Below, piece by piece: positions 54,111 to 63,109 of a DNA stretch of 64,000 nucleotides (positions are counted from its first letter, which is position 1; each line of letters starts with the position of its first letter). Both the position numbers and the translations under genes were made by a program. Origin of the DNA: Candidatus Zhuqueibacterota bacterium (GTDB lineage: Bacteria > Zhuqueibacterota > Zhuqueibacteria > Thermofontimicrobiales > Sulfurfontimicrobiaceae); contig JAFGMA010000399.1 in the NCBI GenBank assembly GCA_016927835.1, positions 80,296-144,295 of the forward strand, in the 5' to 3' direction. The notes under the pieces are model-generated. The model had not been told where the DNA came from, ran no database searches, and was given only the letters and a program-made list of their open reading frames with translations.

Positions 54111-55421
54111 TTACGGGCGCCAATAATTTCGCTGCCAATCTTGCCATGAACCAGTAGACAGCCGATATTCGCCGAAGCCCGTTTCATCGATAAATACAAA
54201 CCGACGGTTCAATTCATGATAGTACCATATTTCGAACGGTTTGTACCCGCTTTCAAAGGGATGGCGTTCAATTTCACTTGGCTGTCCGAAGATGATATAG
54301 ACCATTCCCATGTCGGAGCGCCAGCCTTCCTGGAATCCTGAAAAACTTTCATTGGCAAAACCGATCCTGCGGAAATATTCTTCCATGTGTTCATTGGTTT
54401 TGGTTCCCGGAGTGGGATCATGCGACTTCCAGAATTTCTCGAATTCGACCAGGCGTTCATTGTCTTTGGCGTTTTTAAGTCGCTTCATTTCAGATGATGA
54501 AGCAATATACTTGAGTTGCTCAATCGCCAGATCGATATCCACGATCATTGCAGGAATACCCAGCCAGCGAATGATAAAATTTTTGTCAATTTGCACAGAT
54601 TTTGAACCATCATTCACTGTTACTTCAAGGGAATATCGTCCATGGCTCATTTTTGCGGCATCGATACTGACATACGCCAGTGTACGATTATCCTGTTTGT
54701 GCTGTCTCAAGGTTCCGTTTTCGATCTTGGATCCTCTGCCGCTTCTCAGAACATAATTCACATCAAAGGAATCGACATCCAGTTTGCTGTAAATTTCATA
54801 AAATGCAAAAAGCAGCCGCTGCTTTTCGTTGATATGGGACGCAATTTCCGGTCGAATGCTCTTTACACCGAGGCTATCAACCGTTATTTTATTCACAATT
54901 GTGATATCGCTTAGTTCCAGATCCTTTTCACCAAAGCCTCGCACTTCAAAGGATGCCTTTTGATAAACCGTGTTGCGAGTGTCGATGTCGGTGATGCTGA
55001 TGACAATTTTATATTTTCCCGGTCGCAGATCAAACGACGTATGGGACAGGCTGTACAGCTCCTTGGAATTTGTCGTTTCATAGGATTCGGCAGTTATTTT
55101 TTCCTGTATAATTTCGCCGTCAACCTGATTGTCGTCATCGTCAAATATTACCAGTCCCAATTCATATTCGGCGTTGTATATTGAATCGTGAACGACAAAT
55201 TGCAATTCATCATAAGCGATTTTGATGTAGATATTGATTTTGCTGAAGCCTTCTTTCGGGGAATTAACCGTTACCAGATCGAAGAAAAAATTCAAATCAC
55301 TTTGTCGTCTTTCCACGCTCGGATGGCTTTGAGCAAAACCGTTCTGTGATAATCCCGCGAAGAAGCTGGCAATCAACAGAACGAGTGCTAACTTTATTAA
55401 AAAGCTCTTAGTATGTTTCAT
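54111..55421 (-). CDS. GWxTD domain-containing protein
   Basis: 436 residues with a signal peptide (about 1-30). Residues about 45-290 are beta-rich, with Ig-like 'LRPGKYKIVISITD' and 'HGRYSLEVTVND' segments. The C-terminal region (about 300-436) has the helical 'LVEFEKFWKSHDPTPGTKTNEHMEEYF' stretch and the GWxTD block, here 'GWRSDMGMVYIIFGQPSEIERH' with Ser-Asp where Thr-Asp is usual, followed by 'FEIWYY'. The family is restricted to FCB-group and some other Gram-negative bacteria; its function is unknown. AGGAGG precedes the start and lies inside a hairpin (separate entry). Confidence 0.87.
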   Translation of the reverse strand: MKHTKSFLIKLALVLLIASFFAGLSQNGFAQSHPSVERRQSDLNFFFDLVTVNSPKEGFSKINIYIKIAYDELQFVVHDSIYNAEYELGLVIFDDDDNQVDGEIIQEKITAESYETTNSKELYSLSHTSFDLRPGKYKIVISITDIDTRNTVYQKASFEVRGFGEKDLELSDITIVNKITVDSLGVKSIRPEIASHINEKQRLLFAFYEIYSKLDVDSFDVNYVLRSGRGSKIENGTLRQHKQDNRTLAYVSIDAAKMSHGRYSLEVTVNDGSKSVQIDKNFIIRWLGIPAMIVDIDLAIEQLKYIASSSEMKRLKNAKDNERLVEFEKFWKSHDPTPGTKTNEHMEEYFRRIGFANESFSGFQEGWRSDMGMVYIIFGQPSEIERHPFESGYKPFEIWYYHELNRRFVFIDETGFGEYRLSTGSWQDWQRNYWRP

Positions 55422-55428
55422 TTTCCCT

Positions 55429-55467
55429 CCTGCCCCGATTGCTGTATATTAAAATACAACAGGCAGG
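55429..55467 (-). promoter_or_regulatory. Hairpin overlapping the ribosome-binding site of the GWxTD gene
   Basis: GGCAGG (55462-55467) pairs with CCTGCC (55429-55434), and inner bases can add more pairs. On the minus strand the right arm is part of GGGGCAGGAGGG, the Shine-Dalgarno sequence of the GWxTD gene, so folding would hide it. The hairpin begins 4 bp after the rimO stop and may also act as a terminator for rimO. There is no T-tract. Confidence 0.4.
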
Positions 55468-55470
55468 GAC

Positions 55471-56763
55471 TTAATTTGAAATCAATTGACCAATGAGGTC
55501 AAATTCAAATGCATCAATTATTTTTATGCGATTGAATTTCCCTATTTTGCATGATGAATCCCTGATGAGCACGCTATTATCGATCTCCGGCGCGTCAAGA
55601 GATGTGCGCCCGACGAAGAAGCCCGAATCGCTCTCGTACTCGTCGATTAAAACATCAAATTCTGAATTTATGAGCGCCATATTTTGTTGCAGCGAAATCT
55701 CCGCCTGTGCTGTCAGAAGTTGCTCCAGTCTTTCATTTTTCAACTTATCAGGCACTTGCCCCGGCATTTCATACGCCGGTGTTCCCTCTTCAGGGGAATA
55801 CGTAAACGCTCCCAGGCGATCAAATTGCATCTCGGCGACAAATTCGAGTAGTTCAGAGAAGGCGCTATCGCTTTCCCCGGGAAATCCAACTATGAATGAG
55901 GTTCTGATCGCGAGGCCTGGAATGCGATCCCTGAGTTTTTGAATCAACTGCTCAATCTCTTTCCGGGTAACCTTGCGCCCCATGGCTTTCAGAATCGGAT
56001 CGGAAATATGCTGCAAAGGCAGATCAAGATATTTGCATATTTCCGGGCGGGATGCAACAACATCGATTAATTCATCGGAATAATGCGCAGGATGCGTGTA
56101 CATCAGCCTGATCCATGGCGGTAGTTGCCCGTCGGATAACCGGTTGAGCAGGGTCGCCAGATTTGTTTTTGGATGCAAATCATCCCCATACAGCGTCGTA
56201 TCCTGCGCGATGAGAATCAGTTCCTTAATTCCGCACCGTACCAATCGTTCAGCTTCCTGCTCAATCGAATTGAGCGGGAAGCTCCGAAAGGAACCCCGGA
56301 TCATCGGAATCGCACAATATGAGCACCGGTTGTTGCAGCCTTCCGCAATTTTCAGATAAGCATAATGAGTTGGTGTCAGCAGGCTCCGCTTTGGATGTTG
56401 ACACACGGGAAGCCCTGCCTGTTTTCCGAGTTGCTGAATTACTTTCGGAATATTTCTATTTTCAATGAATCCATCGACTTCTGGAATGCTCGAAATCAAT
56501 TCATCGCGATAGCGGGTTACAAGGCAGCCGGTAACGAATACCTTCGAGCATTCGCCCGATTCCTTAAACTGTGCAGCCTGGAGAATGGTTTCTATGGCTT
56601 CTTCTTTTGCGCTTTGAATGAAGCCGCATGTATTAACAATGATGATCTCAGCCTGTTCGGTTTCATCCGTAAACACCACCGATTCGCTTTCCAGGGCGCC
56701 TTTGATCATCTCAGAATCAACTGTATTTTTCGGACAGCCGAGTGTAATAAGTGCCACTCTCAT
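55471..56763 (-). CDS. rimO: Ribosomal protein S12 methylthiotransferase RimO
   Basis: 430 residues. N-terminal UPF0004 domain with three cluster-binding Cys (10, 46, 80), radical SAM domain with 'CNNRCSYC' (143-150), and C-terminal TRAM domain. 'LGCPKNTVDSE' (8-18) and 'IPMIRGSFRSFP' (152-163) distinguish RimO from MiaB. It methylthiolates Asp88 of ribosomal protein S12. The gene overlaps ftsY by 4 bp (ATGA), so translation is coupled. Confidence 0.95.
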   Translation of the reverse strand: MRVALITLGCPKNTVDSEMIKGALESESVVFTDETEQAEIIIVNTCGFIQSAKEEAIETILQAAQFKESGECSKVFVTGCLVTRYRDELISSIPEVDGFIENRNIPKVIQQLGKQAGLPVCQHPKRSLLTPTHYAYLKIAEGCNNRCSYCAIPMIRGSFRSFPLNSIEQEAERLVRCGIKELILIAQDTTLYGDDLHPKTNLATLLNRLSDGQLPPWIRLMYTHPAHYSDELIDVVASRPEICKYLDLPLQHISDPILKAMGRKVTRKEIEQLIQKLRDRIPGLAIRTSFIVGFPGESDSAFSELLEFVAEMQFDRLGAFTYSPEEGTPAYEMPGQVPDKLKNERLEQLLTAQAEISLQQNMALINSEFDVLIDEYESDSGFFVGRTSLDAPEIDNSVLIRDSSCKIGKFNRIKIIDAFEFDLIGQLISN

Positions 56764-57713
56764 TGAAACAGCGCCTCAGCGAACTGCCGCGGATCGAAGT
56801 ATTCCAGGTCATCGATACCTTCGCCGACACCGATATAGCGAACCGGCAAATTGAGTTGCCTGCGGATAGAGATAACGATACCGCCTTTTGCAGTTCCATC
56901 GAGCTTGGTCAGGACCAGTCCGGTGACACCAAGCGCATCCAAAAATTGGCGTGCCTGGTTGAGCCCATTCTGACCGGTTGTTGCATCCAGCACCAGCAAT
57001 ATTTCGTGGGGTGCCGTGGGGATTTGCTTATTCATCACCCGCTTTATTTTTTTTACCTCTTCCATCAAATTTATTTTCGTATGCAATCGTCCGGCTGTAT
57101 CGACAATTAAAATATCGATATCCCTGGCAAGGGCGGCGTTTAATGAATCATAAGCCACAGCCGCCGGATCTGCGCCCGCTTGATTGCGAATTAGTTCGAC
57201 GCCTGCGCGATCTGCCCACACTGCCAACTGCTCAGCCGCGGCGGCGCGAAATGTATCAGCCGCAGCCAATAGCACGCGCTTGTTTTGTGATTTGTAATGA
57301 TTCGCCAGTTTGCCGATTGTCGTTGTTTTTCCCGTTCCGTTTACCCCGACGACCATGACGACGTGCGGCTTATGTCCATCTCCTGACGTGCGAAGGCTCG
57401 GCGCGGGAACCGATTGTGTCTCCGTGCCTTGATCCGGCTCTGCTTCGCATAGCAACTGGATGATACTCTGTTTCAGTACATTCAGTACATCCCCCGAATT
57501 CTGATATCCCTGCTTTTTAATTTCATTTTTCAACTCATCAACAATTTCCAACGTCACATCCACTCCAACATCGGCACCGATCAAAATCTCCTCAATTTCA
57601 TCCAATAAATCGTCATCGATCTTTTTTCGCGATTTAATAATTTTGCTGATTTTGCCAACCAGACTCTCACGTGTTTTCGTCAATCCCTTTTTCAATTTCA
57701 TAAATTCAAGCAT
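56760..57713 (-). CDS. ftsY: Signal recognition particle receptor FtsY
   Basis: 317 residues: a short N-domain (1-100) and the G-domain with G1 'GVNGTGKT' (123-130), '[11 protein letters not shown]', 'DTAGRLHTK' and '[10 protein letters not shown]'. It receives SRP-ribosome complexes at the membrane. It lacks the long acidic A-domain of enterobacterial FtsY. The start ATG follows AAGGA by 9 nt. Coupled to rimO. Confidence 0.95.
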   Translation of the reverse strand: MLEFMKLKKGLTKTRESLVGKISKIIKSRKKIDDDLLDEIEEILIGADVGVDVTLEIVDELKNEIKKQGYQNSGDVLNVLKQSIIQLLCEAEPDQGTETQSVPAPSLRTSGDGHKPHVVMVVGVNGTGKTTTIGKLANHYKSQNKRVLLAAADTFRAAAAEQLAVWADRAGVELIRNQAGADPAAVAYDSLNAALARDIDILIVDTAGRLHTKINLMEEVKKIKRVMNKQIPTAPHEILLVLDATTGQNGLNQARQFLDALGVTGLVLTKLDGTAKGGIVISIRRQLNLPVRYIGVGEGIDDLEYFDPRQFAEALFQ

Positions 57714-57890
57714 CTTCGCAATCCTTCTTTTCGATATTTAATAAATAGTTAACACAGGAATCATCTGATTCATCATCCAGAAACACAAGCCTGAATTGCG
57801 GACAGTCTTCGTAAAACCATTTCTATCCGATTTATGCTTGTCATTCAGGCAAAGTGTGATGGTTTTCGCGGATTTCACTCGTTGACTGGT

Positions 57891-57911
57891 TTCCAAGCTC
57901 CGGTTTGGGAA
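57891..57911. repeat. REP-like palindrome, copy B
   Basis: TTCCAAGCTCCGGTTTGGGAA in the 287-bp gap between pgsA and ftsY, similar to the palindrome at 14012-14036 including flanking bases. Just upstream lie a perfect 8-bp inverted pair GCCTGAAT / ATTCAGGC (57789-57796, 57843-57850) and a second interlocking pair AAAACCAT / ATGGTTTT (57813-57820, 57859-57866), so this gap can fold extensively. Confidence 0.6.
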
Positions 57912-58000
57912 TCCAAGGGACAATTGTATACCACGAAAAAAACTACCAACTAAACCATTACCTGGTTCTGGCAGATTTTGCTTGTTTCTTTCACAAGGAG

Positions 58001-58642
58001 CTATTCGCTTCCGCCTCGTTCGGATTCGCCCACAATCTTAACCGGTTTAGCGGTTTCTTTTTTCCGGATGTCGCTCTCAGATAAAGTGACTTCAGTGATT
58101 TCAGCCTTTGACACAATTTTAAAAAAGTGCCTGCCATAGCTGACCAGTGTCCAGCCAATCATCAGCGTCGAAATGGCGACCAGGTATATTTGGATAAATT
58201 CAACTTCAAACGTATACGCCAGGACGGTGATCGACAGGACAAAGGATGTCCATTTGCCGGCTCTGGTGGATTGAATAACCAGTTTCTGTTTTTCCAGCAC
58301 AAGCAACGCGCCCAGCAGAATGAGCAGGTCTTTGCCTAATACTATCAGAACAAACCACAGCGGCAGTCCGCGGTATAAGACCAGCAGAATCACCATGATC
58401 CCGATGCAAATTTTATCTGCGACCGGATCGAAAATTTTGCCCCAATCAGAGATTTGATTTAATTTGCGGGCAACGAGTCCGTCCAGACAATCTGTCAAAA
58501 TTGCCAGCGCCATCAACAGAAATAAATAAAGCCTTGCTCCCGGAGACTCAAGCTGAAACACATAAAAAATAGGGATCATTAACAGGATACGACTCAGACT
58601 AATCAAATTGGCAAGAGTGAAAATACGGTGTTTAAAGTTCAT
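58001..58642 (-). CDS. pgsA: CDP-alcohol phosphatidyltransferase (PgsA-like)
   Basis: 213 residues with about five membrane helices and the family motif D-G-x2-A-R-x8-G-x3-D-x3-D in 'DGLVARKLNQISDWGKIFDP'. It is closest to CDP-diacylglycerol-glycerol-3-phosphate 3-phosphatidyltransferase, which makes phosphatidylglycerol phosphate, and the genome needs phosphatidylglycerol for Lgt. It has a C-terminal tail of about 35 polar residues. It lies 22 bp after the geranylgeranyl-reductase gene, so a CDP-archaeol-like substrate is also possible. The motif does not decide between them. Confidence 0.82.
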   Translation of the reverse strand: MNFKHRIFTLANLISLSRILLMIPIFYVFQLESPGARLYLFLLMALAILTDCLDGLVARKLNQISDWGKIFDPVADKICIGIMVILLVLYRGLPLWFVLIVLGKDLLILLGALLVLEKQKLVIQSTRAGKWTSFVLSITVLAYTFEVEFIQIYLVAISTLMIGWTLVSYGRHFFKIVSKAEITEVTLSESDIRKKETAKPVKIVGESERGGSE

Positions 58643-58664
58643 TTTTCTGCCATCTTCAACTTGA

Positions 58665-59840
58665 TTATAAAAACACCTTTATCGCATCGAGAATCAATCT
58701 CGGCTGACTAACCAGTGCGGTTTTAAACATCTCCACCAGATTTCGTTTATCCGGCTCGAGTCGATTCAATGCGACAGCGGTTTTATTGAGCTCCTCATCG
58801 GTTAATTTGAAAATGCCCTCCTTGAGCCTGTAAAAAAGATTGTGGGTTCTTCCTTCGCCCCGATACCATTCCTTGTCGTATTTTTGTAGCACATTTCTTG
58901 AAACATCATTTTTCCGGATAGCCTCCGCCGCAACCCCGCCGGCTATCTGAGCGGCAACCAGCGCCCGGATGAGTCCCCCACCTGAAACCGGATTCGATTG
59001 GTGTGCAGCGTCTCCGACGAGCATCACACCATTTCCTGATAATTTTTTCAAAGCGCGCGCACAGGGTACGCCTCCGACAACCGATGTGAGTATCGAAACA
59101 TTCGGAAAGTGCTTTTCCAAAAAGCGCTGCAAATAATTTTGAGGTGATGTCCTACCTGAGTAATCTCCGGAAATGCCAAGCCCGATATTGGCAACGCCAC
59201 CGCCTTTGGGGAAGATCCAGGCATAGCCGCCAGGCGCGAGGTTGGTTCCGAAATAGAAATAAGCCATATCCGGTTTCACATCGACATTGGCTGCCGTAAC
59301 CTGGGCGCAGGTTTCAAGGTCATGCATGTCAAAATGGGAGCGGAGTTTTGCCCAGCGTCCGACCCGGGATTCAACGCCATCGGCTCCGATAACGATGCGG
59401 GAATTGAGGTTGATCTCCTTGCCCAAAATATTTGCGGTGACACCAGTTACGAAACCATCTTCGAATAACAATCCGGTGACGCAGGCTTTGGTGATGATCT
59501 CGGCGCCGGCATCGGCAGCCTCTACAGCCATGTCATAGTCGAATTGCTTTCGATTAAGCACATACCCGAGTTGATGATGTATCTCGACAGCATTCCCATC
59601 GGGCGCAACGAAACGCAGTCCAGTAATCGTTTGCGCAATCCAGCGGATCTTTAGTTCGCCCGGTCTGGCGATATAGCGCAAACCGACATCACCGACACCC
59701 TCAGCACACCGAACCGGGGCACCCACTTCGCGATCCTTTTCCAGAACAAGCACACGCGCACCGCCCGCTGCGGCATGTTTGGCGGCACGCGAACCAGCAG
59801 GTCCTCCGCCCACAACAATGACGTCATAGTTCTTCCGCAT
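58665..59840 (-). CDS. Geranylgeranyl-reductase-family FAD-dependent oxidoreductase
   Basis: 391 residues. N-terminal Rossmann FAD motif 'VVGGGPAGSRAA' (9-20) and 'LEKDREVGAPVRCAEGV' with the conserved Cys45, then 'GADGVESRVGRWA', the substrate-channel motif Y-x-W-x-F-P 'GGYAWIFPKG', and 'VGDAAHQSNPVSGGG'. This is the digeranylgeranylglycerophospholipid reductase / BchP / MenJ superfamily; it saturates double bonds of isoprenoid chains. Its start overlaps the ferredoxin gene by 17 bp and has GGAGG with 6 nt spacing inside that gene. The adjacent ferredoxin is a likely electron donor, as in Methanosarcina. Confidence 0.88.
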   Translation of the reverse strand: MRKNYDVIVVGGGPAGSRAAKHAAAGGARVLVLEKDREVGAPVRCAEGVGDVGLRYIARPGELKIRWIAQTITGLRFVAPDGNAVEIHHQLGYVLNRKQFDYDMAVEAADAGAEIITKACVTGLLFEDGFVTGVTANILGKEINLNSRIVIGADGVESRVGRWAKLRSHFDMHDLETCAQVTAANVDVKPDMAYFYFGTNLAPGGYAWIFPKGGGVANIGLGISGDYSGRTSPQNYLQRFLEKHFPNVSILTSVVGGVPCARALKKLSGNGVMLVGDAAHQSNPVSGGGLIRALVAAQIAGGVAAEAIRKNDVSRNVLQKYDKEWYRGEGRTHNLFYRLKEGIFKLTDEELNKTAVALNRLEPDKRNLVEMFKTALVSQPRLILDAIKVFL

Positions 59841-60009
59841 CCGTTTCCTCCAGTGCTGTTAATGGGCATATTTCGATACAGTTTTGGCACTCAATGCACT
59901 TTTCATGAATAATAGCGATGTGCGATTCGAAGAGCTCGATGGCATCGGTGGGACATACTGCCACACAACAACCACAGAAATCACATAATCCTTCTTTGGG
60001 AGCAATCAT
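59824..60009 (-). CDS. Two-cluster 4Fe-4S ferredoxin
   Basis: 61 residues. Two C-x2-C-x2-C-x3-C-P motifs (C9-C12-C15-C19 and C38-C41-C44-C48), the classical 2[4Fe-4S] clostridial-type ferredoxin. It overlaps the next gene, a geranylgeranyl-reductase-like enzyme, by 17 bp. This supports a role as its electron donor. Confidence 0.93.
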   Translation of the reverse strand: MIAPKEGLCDFCGCCVAVCPTDAIELFESHIAIIHEKCIECQNCIEICPLTALEETDAEEL

Positions 60010-60082
60010 CTGCTAATTCCGCCTGTTTCGTTCAACGATCTTGCGGTTTGCCTCGCGGGATAGCCTCAAAAATGCGCATGAG

Positions 60083-61051
60083 CTACCCGGAAAAACTAGG
60101 ATAATTTAAATTGAAGCGCGCGCGATAATACCATCTTGAACTCATGAAAATAAATAAAATACATATAAAATAAAATGGAAAGAGCCAACAAACTGCCAAC
60201 GCCAAAAAGAAGATGGGAAATTTTATCGCGCGTAAAATATCGCCCATTCGTCTTGTAAACACTGCCAGAATGAAAAACGGCAATGAAATGATCGCCGGGA
60301 AAAAGATGAGCCAATCACCCAGATAAAATGCCGAAACGATTGACCCGAGATTGGCGACGAGTGCAAATCCGGTGGTTATTTTAGTTCCATACTTCACCCC
60401 GATCGTCATTTTTCCGGTTTCTCGATCGCCTTTTTCATCCGGGAGTGTGGTGCACAAATAAACACCGGATATTGCGAACACATACGGGATGGCATGTATC
60501 GCTGCTCGAAAGGAAGCTGACTGTTCATGCGCCAGCCACCCGAGGATGAATACGGCTAAACCCGCGAAGGCATTTACAAATAAACCTGAAAATGGGCGGT
60601 CTTTGCCTGAAAAGGGTTGCACGCTGTAAAAAATACCGGTAACTCCGAAAATGACGACGTAAAATATGCCTGTGGGTACCGATTCCCCAAAGGCATAAAG
60701 TAAAGAAACTCCGACCAGCAAACCCGCTTCAACAAGCGCCGGTTTGACCGCAATATGACCGCACGCAATCAGGAATAGCTTGCTATTCTTGCGATCGGTT
60801 TCAATATCGGTAATTTGATTGAGAATGAACGCTGCCCCGAGGAGCAATGTCAGGAAACCGCATGCGATTAGCGCTCCCGGCTGAATTGTGAAAAACTCGG
60901 TTCGCAACGCGAAAAAGCCGCCGGAGTCAGGATTTGACTGATGCGCATGCACAAAATATCCCGCCAGGAAAACTGTCCAGATCGGGAAGAATAATGTTGG
61001 TCTGAGAACGAAGAAATAGTCGAAAATTGAAGCCATTCGCTTTTGATGCAA
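60083..61051 (-). CDS. UbiA-family prenyltransferase
   Basis: 322 residues with eight to nine membrane helices. The two Asp-rich loops of UbiA enzymes are present: 'NQITDIETDRKN' (N78, D82, D86) and 'DEKGDRETGKMT' (D205, D209). The family moves isoprenyl chains onto aromatic or glycerol-phosphate acceptors. With the downstream ferredoxin and geranylgeranyl-reductase genes, a (di)geranylgeranylglyceryl-phosphate synthase or a quinone-type role are both possible. The TTG at 61051 has AGGGA 6 nt upstream; the ATG at 61036 has none, so the TTG start is chosen. Confidence 0.85.
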   Translation of the reverse strand: MHQKRMASIFDYFFVLRPTLFFPIWTVFLAGYFVHAHQSNPDSGGFFALRTEFFTIQPGALIACGFLTLLLGAAFILNQITDIETDRKNSKLFLIACGHIAVKPALVEAGLLVGVSLLYAFGESVPTGIFYVVIFGVTGIFYSVQPFSGKDRPFSGLFVNAFAGLAVFILGWLAHEQSASFRAAIHAIPYVFAISGVYLCTTLPDEKGDRETGKMTIGVKYGTKITTGFALVANLGSIVSAFYLGDWLIFFPAIISLPFFILAVFTRRMGDILRAIKFPIFFLALAVCWLFPFYFICILFIFMSSRWYYRARFNLNYPSFSG

Positions 61052-61116
61052 ATCAGTTCCCTTCAGCCAATACCGTCATCAACCAGCATTTTTAATAAGG
61101 ATTATTCAAACGACAC

Positions 61117-62535
61117 TCAAGAAACGATCGGCACTTCAAGATGAAACTTGGAGATGGCATTTTCCGGCAGAATGGGATATTCGCCATCGAAACAAGCAGT
61201 ACAAAAGCCCAGATTTCCGTCGGGGATTGCCGACAGCAGTCCTTCGAGCGAAAGATAACCCAGGCTATCCGCCTGAATATAATTGCGTACTTCGTCAATC
61301 GATTGCTTTCCGGCTACGAGCTCTTCCGGTGTCGGAAAATCCATGCCGTAGTAGCACGGATACCGAATCGGCGGCGAACTCACGCGAACATGAACCTCCC
61401 GCGCGCCGGCTCGACGGAACATTTTCGTCAACTGCCGCAACGTTGTACCGCGTACGATAGAATCATCCACGATTACAATTCGACGATTTTCAATAACCCC
61501 CTGCACCGGATTGAATTTGAACAACGTCTTCAAATCCCGCATGGTTTGATCCGGCAGAATAAATGTCCTGCCAATATAATGATTCCGGATTAGACCAATT
61601 TCGAACTTGATACCCGAAGTGTGCGAATACCCTAGGGCGGCTGTGTTGCTGGAATCGGGGACAGAAACGACGATATCGGCTTCCGCCGGTTGTTCCAGCG
61701 CCAGCACTTTGCCAAACTTGCGGCGAATCTTATCAACCGCGTGTCCGAAAATGAAGCTATCGGGTCGGGAAAAATAAATAAATTCAAAGATACATGCTCG
61801 GCGGTCAACACGAGGTTGCAAATAGGTCGAATAGAGCTGATTTTCGTTGATGAGCAATATTTCGCCGGGATTAATTTCCCGGATGAAATCCGCACCAACC
61901 AGATCGAATGCGCAGGTTTCTGAAGCAACAATATAGGAATCGCCGCGTTTTCCCAGGCAAAGTGGTCGGAAACCATGCGGATCGCGCACAGCCACCAGCT
62001 TTTGTCGGGTGGCGATCACCATCGAATAGGCGCCCTGAATTTTTTCAAGCGCCTCCTTCAGGCGACTCACAATATCGGTCTTGCGCGAGCGTGCCGCCAA
62101 ATGCAGCACAATCTCAGTATCCGTCGTTGTCTGGAACAGCGAACCCTCAGCTTCGAGCTGCGTTCGCAGAAGATGTGAATTCACAAAATTGCCGTTATGG
62201 GATATCGCCCACGGACCATCTTTTGAATTGACAACCAGGGGTTGGGCATTGACTTTCATCGAAGATCCGGTTGTGGAATATCGATTGTGCCCGATTGCCA
62301 AAGAACCTTTCAAGCGATCAAAAATTGTAGCATCTGAAAAAACATCGGCTACAAGCCCCATATCAACATGTCTGAACAACTGTTTTCCGTTACTCGACGC
62401 GATACCGCTCGCTTCCTGTCCCCGATGTTGCAACGCGAATAATCCCTGGTAGGCAACACGCGCCGCTTCGGGATGATTGTATACGCCTATAACTGCACAT
62501 TCTTCTCTCGGCTTTTCACTCAATAGCTCTTCCAT
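61117..62535 (-). CDS. purF: Amidophosphoribosyltransferase
   Basis: 472 residues. First step of purine synthesis (PRPP + glutamine to phosphoribosylamine). A propeptide of 12 residues precedes the nucleophile Cys13 in 'EECAVIGVYN', where most relatives have C-G-[VI]-x-G. 'RGQEASGIA' and 'GHNRYSTTG' complete the glutaminase. The PRTase site is 'IVDDSIVRGTT'. Fe-S ligand Cys residues are visible at 'RRACIFEF', 'YPCYYG' and 'GFCTAC', so this is the Fe-S-containing (Bacillus-type) class. No other pur genes are adjacent. Confidence 0.95.
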   Translation of the reverse strand: MEELLSEKPREECAVIGVYNHPEAARVAYQGLFALQHRGQEASGIASSNGKQLFRHVDMGLVADVFSDATIFDRLKGSLAIGHNRYSTTGSSMKVNAQPLVVNSKDGPWAISHNGNFVNSHLLRTQLEAEGSLFQTTTDTEIVLHLAARSRKTDIVSRLKEALEKIQGAYSMVIATRQKLVAVRDPHGFRPLCLGKRGDSYIVASETCAFDLVGADFIREINPGEILLINENQLYSTYLQPRVDRRACIFEFIYFSRPDSFIFGHAVDKIRRKFGKVLALEQPAEADIVVSVPDSSNTAALGYSHTSGIKFEIGLIRNHYIGRTFILPDQTMRDLKTLFKFNPVQGVIENRRIVIVDDSIVRGTTLRQLTKMFRRAGAREVHVRVSSPPIRYPCYYGMDFPTPEELVAGKQSIDEVRNYIQADSLGYLSLEGLLSAIPDGNLGFCTACFDGEYPILPENAISKFHLEVPIVS

Positions 62536-62578
62536 CTTCCCAATTACTCTTCTGCTTACGCTGTTCTAAATGCATTTC

Positions 62579-63109
62579 CTAACGTGACGAACAAATAAAG
62601 ACGCCCAAACCAATACCAAAGATATTCCATACCAAATCTTTTGCACTGGCAACACCTTTTTTGCTCTGGCTGTCCCATATTTCTTTTGCGGCGCCAATTG
62701 AAAAACAAATACTGCTGCTAACATACAAAGCGGCTCGATTATCGTACGACATCTGATCCCGGAGAAGCATATAACTCAGGCTGGTGATGAAAGCACTGGC
62801 GAGCGCATGGTCAATTTTATCTTTGCCAATCCATTTATCTCCGGAAAATATGCCTCGCCGTGCCGCCTTGTTCCATCGCATATTTTCTGAAATGATTGGA
62901 CCATTTCGTAAGGATAAATGCTTTTTGGTAAGCGAAGAATCCAGAACAACCCGTTGGCAACAGGTAATGGTTGGACGGCTACAGGATTGTATGTGTTTAC
63001 AATAAACTTTGTATTCAGGAAAAATTGATATGTTCACACAACAAAAAACAACGCGAGAACAGCCTGTCAGGGCGAACAGAATCAGAACGCACCTGGCTCT
63101 CATTGTCAT
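62579..63109 (-). CDS. YfiM/DUF2279-like putative lipoprotein
   Basis: 176 residues. The N-terminal signal has the lipobox 'ALTGC' (Cys17). A cysteine-rich stretch (about residues 23-52, six Cys) follows. The C-terminal half matches the DUF2279/YfiM type: 'GKDKIDHALASAFITSLSY' (about 94-112), 'GAAKEIWDS' and 'ASAKDLVWNIFGIGLG'. The His and Asp/Glu residues in the central part suggest a metal site, but no function is known. The start overlaps the stop of the HD-domain gene by 1 base (TAATG). The cysteine-rich segment is unusual for a lipoprotein. Confidence 0.75.
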   Translation of the reverse strand: MTMRARCVLILFALTGCSRVVFCCVNISIFPEYKVYCKHIQSCSRPTITCCQRVVLDSSLTKKHLSLRNGPIISENMRWNKAARRGIFSGDKWIGKDKIDHALASAFITSLSYMLLRDQMSYDNRAALYVSSSICFSIGAAKEIWDSQSKKGVASAKDLVWNIFGIGLGVFICSSR

